5,750 nt of DNA from Bacteroidota bacterium (lineage in GTDB: Bacteria > Bacteroidota > Bacteroidia > 2-12-FULL-35-15), in the NCBI GenBank assembly GCA_023251855.1, contig JAHEYA010000178.1:1-5750 (forward strand), in the 5' to 3' direction. Made by a program: the position numbers and the translations under genes. Numbering within the stretch: position 1 is the first letter of the stretch; every line of letters starts with the position of its first letter. Shown piece by piece: positions 1 to 5,144 of the stretch. The notes below the pieces were generated by a model. That model was not told the DNA's origin. It searched no databases and worked only from the letters and a program-made list of their open reading frames with translations.

Positions 1-1
1 A

Positions 2-520
2 AAGCTTGTTTTTGCTACCATTAAAAAAGCAATTGCAAATTCTGATATGGTGCTGGTCACAGGAGGAATTTCTGTGGGAGATTATGATTTTGTAGGAACT
101 TCATTAAAAAAGCTTGGAGTAAAAAATATTTTTTATAAAATAAAACAAAAACCTGGCAAACCTTTGTTTTTTGGAAAATATAAAAATTCACTGATTTTTG
201 GATTACCGGGAAATCCTGCTGCTGTTTTAAGTTGTTTTTATGAATATGTTTATACTGCCATAAAATTGATGCAAGGGAGAAAGGATGTGTTTCTGAAAAA
301 AGACTTTTTACCGATCTCGAAGGATTACACCAAAAAGAAAGGACTTTCCTTTTTTCTGAAGGGAAAGATGGCAGAAAACAGTGTTACTCCCTTGGAAGGT
401 CAGGAATCCTATATTTTAAGCTCTTTTGCAATTGCCGATTCTCTTATTTACCTGCCCGAAGAATGCGAAGGTGTTAAATCAGGCGACTTAGTAGAAGTGC
501 ATATACTTCCCTACTTTTAA
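2..520 (+). CDS. moeA: Molybdopterin molybdenumtransferase MoeA, C-terminal part (5' end outside window)
   Basis: MoeA inserts molybdate into adenylated molybdopterin, the metal-insertion step of Moco synthesis, in the cytoplasm. The frame is open from base 2, so the methionine at 47 is internal and 172 residues are visible; complete MoeA is usually about 390-410 residues, so more than half lies upstream. Visible motifs are TGGISVGDYDF (the MoeA/MogA-type molybdopterin-binding signature), KPGKP, and GLPGNPAA, in the order and spacing of MoeA domain III. The last 70 or so residues fit the small beta-rich domain IV and end at a TAA. The same fold occurs in MogA/MoaB and in CinA, but the KPGKP and GLPGNP pair followed by a C-terminal domain identifies MoeA. 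It is first in the visible run of Moco genes, 79 bp before the ModE-like gene. Confidence 0.95.
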   Translation, partial: KLVFATIKKAIANSDMVLVTGGISVGDYDFVGTSLKKLGVKNIFYKIKQKPGKPLFFGKYKNSLIFGLPGNPAAVLSCFYEYVYTAIKLMQGRKDVFLKKDFLPISKDYTKKKGLSFFLKGKMAENSVTPLEGQESYILSSFAIADSLIYLPEECEGVKSGDLVEVHILPYF

Positions 521-532
521 AACATGCGAATT

Positions 533-546
533 ATGATAAATATCAT
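533..546. repeat. Perfect 6-bp inverted repeat between moeA and the ModE-like gene (possible operator)
   Basis: ATGATA and TATCAT flank a 2-bp AA centre, giving a 14-bp perfect dyad in the 79-bp moeA/modE gap. It is followed by a T-rich stretch with no GC pairs to stabilise a terminator stem. Its position before a regulator gene would suit autoregulation, but it does not match the ModE box, and AT-rich DNA produces such dyads by chance. The rest of the gap (521-599) shows no convincing Bacteroidota promoter; CACTTTTG at 569-576 matches the TAnnTTTG -7 element except at its first base, but lacks a -33 TTG at the right distance. Confidence 0.3.
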
Positions 547-599
547 TTTTTATTATTGATTTTTTATCCACTTTTGTTTCCATAAACAATGCAATTAAA

Positions 600-932
600 A
601 TGTATAAAATAAAAGGAAGCGTTTGGATAGAAGGAGATCGAGGTGCTTTTATTGGGACAGGAAGGGTTATGCTTCTTGAAAAAATCAAAGAATTGGGTTC
701 AATTACTGTTGCTGCAAAATCAATGAAAATGTCTTATCGGCATGCTTGGGAATTAATTGACTCTATGAATAAACAAGCCAAAAGTCCGCTTGTAGAAGCC
801 ACCTCCGGAGGAGTTGGAGGCGGAGGAACAAAAATTACTAAAGAAGGAGAAAAGGCAATTATATTATTCAGAGATCTTCAAAAAAGATTTCATAAGTTTA
901 ATGAAGAAGAAAGCAAAAGAATAAAACTGTGA
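600..932 (+). CDS. ModE-like winged helix-turn-helix regulator, DNA-binding domain only
   Basis: This 110-residue protein matches the N-terminal DNA-binding domain of the molybdate-responsive regulator ModE. Residues 22-57 carry the helix-turn-helix, with GSITVAAKSMKMSYRHAW corresponding to the ModE G-S-I-S..A....SYK.AW pattern. Residues 69-77 form the glycine-rich wing (SGGVGGGGT), nearly identical to that of ModE. Full-length ModE (about 260 residues) continues into two Mop/TOBE domains that bind molybdate; here the protein stops about 33 residues after the wing in a charged tail, so the sensor is absent. The start at 600 is the only ATG, GTG or TTG in frame after the stop at 537-539; no Shine-Dalgarno is seen. 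It lies between moeA and the permease and 34 bp before a ModE-box-like dyad, so control of the downstream Moco genes is a reasonable inference. The mode of molybdate sensing, if any, is unknown. Confidence 0.88.
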   Translation: MYKIKGSVWIEGDRGAFIGTGRVMLLEKIKELGSITVAAKSMKMSYRHAWELIDSMNKQAKSPLVEATSGGVGGGGTKITKEGEKAIILFRDLQKRFHKFNEEESKRIKL

Positions 933-966
933 AAATAGTTGCCTTTGGAGAGAGTTTTTTTTGAGG

Positions 967-994
967 ATCGTTATTTTCAAAAATATATTACGAT
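967..994. promoter_or_regulatory. Candidate ModE box overlapping the permease translation start region
   Basis: Two 11-bp arms, ATCGTTATTTT (967-977) and TATATTACGAT (984-994), flank a 6-bp spacer. The published ModE box as I recall it is ATCGnTATATA, 6-7 bp, TATATAACGAT. The right arm differs from this at one position; the left arm keeps ATCGnTAT and differs at two A/T positions. Outer half-sites ATCGT and ACGAT are perfect inverted repeats. The site lies in the 64-bp gap after the ModE-like gene and ends 2 bp before the permease ATG at 997. Binding there could block transcription of, or elongation into, the permease-mobA-moaD-moeB-moaE-moaCB run. Confidence 0.6.
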
Positions 995-996
995 AA

Positions 997-1746
997 ATGC
1001 CTGAGCAAAATCTTATTTGGTTATTTATTCCGCTACTTTTTATAGTAGCTTTTCTCTATGCTTCAGTGGGACATGGTGGTGCTAGCGGCTACCTTGGATT
1101 AATGACATTGTTTAGTTTTAATCCTTCTGTAATGCAATCTTCTGCGCTAGTTCTCAATATTTTTGTTTCAATTATTTCATTTTATCAGTATTACAAAGGT
1201 GGTTATTTTAAATGGAAACTATTTTTACCTTTTGTTATTACTTCTATTCCGACATCTTTCATCGGGGCTTACATTACTTTAGATGCATTGATTTACAAAA
1301 AAATACTTGGAATACTTCTAATCTTCCCAATACTTCGTTTATTTGGTATTATGGGTAAAGAGAGTGATAGAACAGAAAATTTAAAATGGTTTTGGGCACT
1401 TATTATCGGGGCAATAATTGGGTTGCTTTCCGGAATGATAGGAATTGGTGGTGGAATAATTTTAAGCCCTATTATACTATTATTCCATTGGGGCAACATG
1501 AAACAAACTGCAGCTGTATCATCCCTGTTTATCTTTGTTAATTCTATTTCAGGATTAGCCGGCTTATTTTCAAAAGGAATTATGATTGATAACAATGTAT
1601 ATATTATGCTTCTGGTTGCTATTACAGGTGGTATGGCAGGTGCATATTTTGGAAGAAAACAATTCAGCCATAAAACATTAAAAGCATTACTTGCCATGGT
1701 GCTGGTAATAGCAAGTGTAAAACTTTTAACAGTGGTCAGCAAATGA
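997..1746 (+). CDS. TauE/SafE-family (TSUP) integral membrane permease
   Basis: This 249-residue, highly hydrophobic protein has about eight membrane segments, near residues 6-23, 43-63, 74-95, 101-119, 131-160, 168-192, 200-220 and 229-247. It shows the internal duplication typical of the sulfite exporter TauE/SafE family (DUF81): YASVGHGGASG (residues 21-31) in the first half is echoed by SGMIGIGGGI (145-154) in the second, each followed by a loop and a Ser/Ala-Val-rich helix with an Asn (N54 and the later FVNS). Family members move sulfite, sulfonates or other small organic or inorganic anions; the substrate here cannot be read from sequence. Placement between a ModE-like regulator and mobA suggests molybdate or a related oxyanion. 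The start at 997 is needed for the first helix, and the next in-frame ATG (codon 36) would lose it. It overlaps mobA by 4 bp (ATGA), indicating translational coupling. Confidence 0.9.
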   Translation: MPEQNLIWLFIPLLFIVAFLYASVGHGGASGYLGLMTLFSFNPSVMQSSALVLNIFVSIISFYQYYKGGYFKWKLFLPFVITSIPTSFIGAYITLDALIYKKILGILLIFPILRLFGIMGKESDRTENLKWFWALIIGAIIGLLSGMIGIGGGIILSPIILLFHWGNMKQTAAVSSLFIFVNSISGLAGLFSKGIMIDNNVYIMLLVAITGGMAGAYFGRKQFSHKTLKALLAMVLVIASVKLLTVVSK

Positions 1747-2318
1747 TTAAAGATAGTATTACTGGTATTGTTTTGGCAGGTGGGAAGAGTTCTAGAATGG
1801 GAACAGATAAAGGGATAATTGATTTGAACGGAAAAAGGATTGTACAACATGTATTAGATGCTTTGGCTCCTGTTGTTGATAAAATTTTAATAATTGCAAA
1901 TAATAATCATTACAATAATTTTGGATATCCGGTGTATCGGGATATTATCAAGGATAGCGGACCATTAGGAGGTATTTATACAGGGCTTGTAAATAGCAAC
2001 ACCGAAAAAAATATTGTTTTGAGTTGCGACATTCCTTTTATTACTACACAAATGATAAATTACATTGTTGCCCAATCGGGTGAATATGAAATTACTATTC
2101 CAATGCACGATGGAAAACAGGAACCACTTTGTGGCACTTATTCAAAAAAATGTGCTTCTCGATTCAAAAAATTACTTGAAAATAAAATATGGAAAATGCA
2201 TGAAGTTTTGACTCTGTTTGCTACTCAGCAATTAGGTATTTCGTCAACTAATGGCGTTGAACAAAATTTTGTTAATATAAATACACCGCAGGATCTTACC
2301 ATACAAATGCTAAAATAA
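1743..2318 (+). CDS. mobA: Molybdenum cofactor guanylyltransferase MobA
   Basis: MobA transfers GMP from GTP to Mo-molybdopterin to form the molybdopterin guanine dinucleotide used by DMSO-reductase-family enzymes such as formate dehydrogenases and nitrate reductases. The 191-residue length matches the family (E. coli MobA is 194). The nucleotidyltransferase signature LAGGKSSRMGTDK is at residues 11-23, binding GTP. DSGPLGGI at 71-78 is the second conserved loop, and SCDIPF at 94-99 contains the Mg-binding aspartate D96, equivalent to E. coli D101. The C-terminal VNINTPQDL matches the usual N-(I/V)-N-T-P-x-D/E-L ending. The start codon overlaps the permease stop (ATGA). Its presence indicates that this organism makes the dinucleotide cofactor and not only the Mo-MPT form. 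MocA-type cytidylyltransferases share the fold, but the SCDIPF and NINTP features favour MobA. Confidence 0.94.
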   Translation: MIKDSITGIVLAGGKSSRMGTDKGIIDLNGKRIVQHVLDALAPVVDKILIIANNNHYNNFGYPVYRDIIKDSGPLGGIYTGLVNSNTEKNIVLSCDIPFITTQMINYIVAQSGEYEITIPMHDGKQEPLCGTYSKKCASRFKKLLENKIWKMHEVLTLFATQQLGISSTNGVEQNFVNINTPQDLTIQMLK

Positions 2319-2319
2319 A

Positions 2320-2553
2320 ATGAAAATACAATTAAAGTTTTTCGGACAGCTGGCTGAAATTACGGGAAAGGAGATCGTAGAAGTGGATGGCATTGAGGAT
2401 ACAGATTCATTAGTAAAAAGGATGTTGAATGAGTTTCCAAAACTTAAGAGTTGTAAATTTCAGATTGCTGTTGATCAAAAACTTTTAAAACAAAATCAGC
2501 AGCTGAAATCAGTTAGTGAAGTTGCATTTTTACCACCATTTGCCGGAGGATAA
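2320..2553 (+). CDS. moaD: MoaD, small subunit of molybdopterin synthase (sulfur carrier)
   Basis: This 77-residue ubiquitin-fold protein carries sulfur as a C-terminal thiocarboxylate for molybdopterin synthase. Evidence is its length (E. coli MoaD is 81), the opening strand MKIQLKFFGQLAEITG, the late FLPPFAGG matching the family's (L/F)-P-P-(V/F)-(A/S)-G-G ending, and the absolutely required terminal Gly76-Gly77. The C-terminus must be adenylated by MoeB (next gene) and sulfurated before it inserts into the MoaE active site (gene after that). ThiS is a similar carrier, but the surrounding Moco genes and the PPFAGG end support MoaD. It starts one base after the mobA stop and stops one base before the moeB start. 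Its two glycine codons GGA GGA also form the moeB ribosome binding site. Confidence 0.95.
   Translation: MKIQLKFFGQLAEITGKEIVEVDGIEDTDSLVKRMLNEFPKLKSCKFQIAVDQKLLKQNQQLKSVSEVAFLPPFAGG
2545..2550 (+). promoter_or_regulatory. Shine-Dalgarno GGAGGA for moeB, embedded in moaD's Gly-Gly codons
   Basis: GGAGGA lies 4 bases before the ATG at 2555 and supports that start over the upstream in-frame ATG at 2516. It is the only strong Shine-Dalgarno sequence at a gene start in the window. The same six bases encode the functional C-terminal Gly76-Gly77 of MoaD, so they are under protein-level constraint as well. Confidence 0.7.
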
Positions 2554-2554
2554 T

Positions 2555-3691
2555 ATGTTAAGTAAAGAAGAAATATCGCGCTATAGCCGGCATCTGTTGC
2601 TTCCTGAGATAGGAACTGAAGGGCAGGAAAAATTGAAGAAAGCAAAAGTACTTGTAATTGGTGCTGGTGGTTTGGGTTGTCCTGTTTTGCTTTACCTTAC
2701 AGCTGTTGGAGTTGGTGAAATTGGTATTGTTGATTTTGATACCGTGGATGAATCAAACTTGCAGCGGCAAATATTATTTGCAGTTGAAGATGTCGGTAAA
2801 CCTAAAGCAAATGTTGCAGCCGACAAGCTTTTTAAGCAAAACCCATTTGTAAAGTTTACAATACATAATCTGCAACTCAATAATCAAAATGCACTTGATA
2901 TTATAAAAAACTTTGATATTATTATTGATGGAACGGATAATTTTGCAACCCGTTATTTGATTAATGATGCTTGTGTGCTTCTGAACAAACCCTTGGTATA
3001 TGGGGCTATTTATCGTTTTGAAGGACAAGTTTCTGTTTTTAATTTTGGAAATAAAAACGGAATTAATCCCCCTAATTATCGTTGTGTTTTTCCTGAACCT
3101 CCCGCTCCGGAATTTTCACCTAATTGTTCCGAGATTGGTGTTCTTGGAGTACTGCCCGGTATTATTGGTACTTTGCAGGCAAATGAGGCAATCAAACTTA
3201 TCACAGGTATTGGTGAACCTTTGTCAGGAAAATTACTTGTGATCAATGCACTCACCATGCACTTTACAACAATTGATGTGCATTATGATAAAGGGTCCTA
3301 TAAAAATATTCCTGCCTGTACTGAAGAATTTTTGAAAATGGACTATGCTTATTTTTGTGGTAGCCCAAATCAAAGCGATGATATCAAAAGTATAACAGCT
3401 GGTGAATTAATTTCTCTTTTAGATAAAAAAGAAAACTTGCAGATACTTGATGTCAGGGAACTTGGCGAATTGCCGGAAGTTACCTCACTTTCAGATTTGC
3501 AAATTCCGCTTTCTGAAATTGATGCGCAGGTCCATAAAATTTCCAAAGAAAAAAAAGTAATAGTTTTTTGTAGAGGTGGAACAAGAAGCAAACAAGCAAT
3601 CACTTTATTACAAAAAAAATCAGAATTTAAAAATCTGTATAACCTTGAAGGTGGGGTTTTAAAATATTTAAAAGAATTTCAAAACAAGTAA
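2555..3691 (+). CDS. moeB: MoeB-type MoaD adenylyltransferase with C-terminal rhodanese domain (MOCS3/Uba4-like)
   Basis: The 378-residue protein activates the MoaD C-terminus with ATP and probably helps load sulfur. Residues 1 to about 245 form a ThiF/MoeB E1-like domain: SRYSRHLLLPEIG (8-20), the ATP-binding GAGGLG (36-41), DFDTVDESNLQRQ (60-72), DGTDN, and a cysteine in NCSEIGVLGVLPG (C191, equivalent to the conserved E. coli C187). Residues about 275-375 form a rhodanese domain with LDVRE (298-302) and the catalytic loop CRGGTRS (339-345), C339 being the persulfide cysteine. This architecture resembles eukaryotic MOCS3/Uba4, in which the rhodanese part donates sulfur. The MoeB zinc tetrad looks incomplete: N174 replaces the first Cys of C-x-x-C, and C255 lacks a partner three residues on. 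The start at 2555 is chosen for its Shine-Dalgarno and for the family N-terminus; a longer frame from 2516 would add 13 residues inside moaD. A role in thiamine or tRNA thiolation as well cannot be excluded. Confidence 0.92.
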   Translation: MLSKEEISRYSRHLLLPEIGTEGQEKLKKAKVLVIGAGGLGCPVLLYLTAVGVGEIGIVDFDTVDESNLQRQILFAVEDVGKPKANVAADKLFKQNPFVKFTIHNLQLNNQNALDIIKNFDIIIDGTDNFATRYLINDACVLLNKPLVYGAIYRFEGQVSVFNFGNKNGINPPNYRCVFPEPPAPEFSPNCSEIGVLGVLPGIIGTLQANEAIKLITGIGEPLSGKLLVINALTMHFTTIDVHYDKGSYKNIPACTEEFLKMDYAYFCGSPNQSDDIKSITAGELISLLDKKENLQILDVRELGELPEVTSLSDLQIPLSEIDAQVHKISKEKKVIVFCRGGTRSKQAITLLQKKSEFKNLYNLEGGVLKYLKEFQNK

Positions 3692-3692
3692 T

Positions 3693-4139
3693 ATGAAAGA
3701 GAATAAAAAACACGATGTATTTATTCATGGTCCTATAAGCCCTGTATTTATTGCTGATGCAATAAACAAGCATAGCAAAAAAACAAATATAGGTGCTCAT
3801 GATATCTTCCTTGGTCAAGTACGTAATGATGTAATTGATGGAAAAACAGTGCAGACCATTGATTATTCATCTTATGAAGAAATGGCTGAGAAAAAATTTT
3901 ATGAAATTCGCGAAGATGCTTTTAATAAATTTGATCTTACTTGTCTACATATTTATCACAGTTTGGGAAGAGTAAAAATTGGTGAGATTTGTTTATTTGT
4001 ATTTGTTTCTTCGGTGCATCGCAAGGCCGCATTTGATGCCTGTAGATGGATAGTTGAAGAAATAAAAATGAATGTGCCGGTTTTTGGGAGAGAAATTTTT
4101 ACTGACGAAACTTATGTCTGGAAAGAAAATACAAAATAA
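3693..4139 (+). CDS. moaE: MoaE, catalytic subunit of molybdopterin synthase
   Basis: MoaE pairs with thiocarboxylated MoaD to add the dithiolene sulfurs to cyclic pyranopterin monophosphate, giving molybdopterin. The 148-residue length fits (E. coli MoaE is 150). Conserved features are GAHDIFLGQVRND, the YSSYEEMAEKK segment, HIYHSLGRVKIGE, and SSVHRKAAFDACRWIVEEIK with H109-R110. K125 aligns with essential E. coli K119. The downstream NVPVFGRE (127-134) replaces the usual P-x-W-K-x-E: G132 sits where E. coli has catalytic K126, with R133 next to it. I recall F-G-K-E in other Bacteroidota MoaE, so this is probably a lineage form and not inactivation. It starts one base after the moeB stop, the same stop-T-ATG arrangement as at moaD/moeB, indicating coupled translation. 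No Shine-Dalgarno is visible. Confidence 0.94.
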   Translation: MKENKKHDVFIHGPISPVFIADAINKHSKKTNIGAHDIFLGQVRNDVIDGKTVQTIDYSSYEEMAEKKFYEIREDAFNKFDLTCLHIYHSLGRVKIGEICLFVFVSSVHRKAAFDACRWIVEEIKMNVPVFGREIFTDETYVWKENTK

Positions 4140-4153
4140 ATTTTATAAAAATT

Positions 4154-5065
4154 ATGATAGATATAACATTCAAATCAAATAGCCTCAGAGAAGCAGTTGC
4201 ACAAGCAATACTCAAGGTGAGTAAACAAGAAACAATTGATGCTATAAAAAACAAAAGTGTTCCCAAAGGAGATGTCTTTGAAATGGCAAAAACAGCGGGT
4301 TTGTTTGCTGTTAAACGCACAAGCGATATGATTCCTGATTGTCATCCTTTACCAATAGAGTTTACTGCTGTACGTTATGAAATCAAAGATATGGAGGTGC
4401 ATATTCAAATGGAAGTACATACTATTTATAAAACAGGTGTTGAAGTAGAGGCTATGCACGGTGTTTCAGTTGTTGCACTTACTATGTATGATATGCTTAA
4501 ACCTATTGATAAAGGAATTGAGTTATCTTCTATTAAACTATTGGAAAAAAAAGGAGGGAAATCTGATTTTACTGATAAGTTCAGGAAAGATCTGAAAGCT
4601 GCTGTTATTGTTTGTTCCGATAGTATTTCAGCAGGAAAAAAAGAAGATAAAGCAGGAAAAGCAATTATAAAAAAATTAGAAAGTTGCAAAGTTAGGATAT
4701 CCGACTATTCAATTATACCGGATGAATCAGGCGTTATACAAGATAAAGTGAATAAACTTTATTCAGAGAAAAATGATATTATTATATTGACCGGAGGCAC
4801 AGGTCTTTCTCCTAGAGATGTTACTCCTGAGGCTATTCGCCCATTGATAGATAAAGAAATACCCGGTATCATGGAAGCTGCAAGAAGCTACGGACAGGAT
4901 CGTACACCCTTCTCCATGTTATCACGCGGTGTTGCCGGAATGAAAGGTAATACCCTTGTTTTGGCATTGCCCGGTTCCACTAAAGGAGCCAAGGAAACAA
5001 TGGATGCACTGTTTCCTTTTATTCTTCACATTTTCAGAATAATTGAAGGCGCACAACATTATTAG
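4154..5065 (+). CDS. moaCB: Bifunctional MoaC - MoaB/MogA fusion: cyclic pyranopterin monophosphate synthase and molybdopterin adenylyltransferase
   Basis: This 303-residue protein joins two Moco enzymes. Residues 1 to about 140 are MoaC, which converts the MoaA product 3',8-cyclo-GTP to cyclic pyranopterin monophosphate. All six catalytic residues known in E. coli MoaC have counterparts: K54, H64 (in PDCHPLPI), E97, E99 (in GVEVEAMHGVSV), D113 and K116 (in YDMLKP). Residues from about 149 are a MoaB/MogA domain that adenylates molybdopterin: VCSDSISAG (153-161), TGGTGLSPRDVTPEA (213-227), a MLSRGVAG segment and LPGST (272-276). The linker is the short KKGGKSDF region, which in stand-alone MoaC is the C-terminal KSGGKSG. 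The N-terminus is shorter than E. coli MoaC by roughly a dozen residues, starting directly at the M-(V/I)-D-(V/I) motif. It follows moaE by 14 bp. The fusion is known in Bacteroidota. Confidence 0.94.
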   Translation: MIDITFKSNSLREAVAQAILKVSKQETIDAIKNKSVPKGDVFEMAKTAGLFAVKRTSDMIPDCHPLPIEFTAVRYEIKDMEVHIQMEVHTIYKTGVEVEAMHGVSVVALTMYDMLKPIDKGIELSSIKLLEKKGGKSDFTDKFRKDLKAAVIVCSDSISAGKKEDKAGKAIIKKLESCKVRISDYSIIPDESGVIQDKVNKLYSEKNDIIILTGGTGLSPRDVTPEAIRPLIDKEIPGIMEAARSYGQDRTPFSMLSRGVAGMKGNTLVLALPGSTKGAKETMDALFPFILHIFRIIEGAQHY

Positions 5066-5144
5066 TGAAACTTAATTATGCTGTTTGTTACTACTTTAGG
5101 CTAATTCATTAAGTCAGTAAAAATAAATTTCTAAAATTTAAATT
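5066..5144. other. Intergenic gap at the end of the Moco run
   Basis: This 79-bp AT-rich gap separates the Moco genes from an unrelated small gene. No GC-rich hairpin with a T run is present. A weak 7-bp inverted repeat (ACTTAAT at 5070-5076, ATTAAGT at 5108-5114) has a 31-base loop and is unconvincing. TACTTTAG at 5092-5099 matches the Bacteroidota -7 element TAnnTTTG except for one base, but lacks a clear -33 TTG. The gap probably holds an operon boundary, though neither terminator nor promoter can be asserted. Confidence 0.3.

Noticed and set aside
533..552. Dyad plus T run as a terminator for moeA
   Set aside because: The stem has few GC pairs and leaves at most a 4-base loop; it would be too weak for an intrinsic terminator.
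804..830. GGA-rich run in the ModE-like gene, looking like a short repeat or internal ribosome site
   Set aside because: It encodes the conserved glycine wing of the ModE DNA-binding domain, so protein constraint explains it.
1293..1850. Long antisense open frame over the permease and mobA
   Set aside because: It crosses two strongly identified genes, has no motif of its own, and reads as an AT-rich shadow.
2516..2554. A 13-residue N-terminal extension of MoeB from the ATG at 2516
   Set aside because: It lies wholly inside moaD in another frame, and the ATG at 2555 has a GGAGGA ribosome site and begins the family's usual N-terminus.
4065..4094. MoaE as an inactive pseudo-enzyme because the second catalytic lysine is missing
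   Set aside because: All other MoaE motifs are intact, the gene sits in a full operon, and a similar F-G-K-E form is recalled from other Bacteroidota.
4426..4689. Antisense open frame across the MoaC/MoaB linker
   Set aside because: It is opposite a well-supported fusion protein and has no recognisable content.
5092..5099. TACTTTAG as a Bacteroidota -7 promoter element for the gene at 5145
   Set aside because: One mismatch to TAnnTTTG and no clear -33 TTG at the right distance; too weak to call.
5070..5114. Inverted repeat ACTTAAT/ATTAAGT as an operon terminator
   Set aside because: Only one GC pair in the 7-bp stem, a 31-base loop and no T tract after it.
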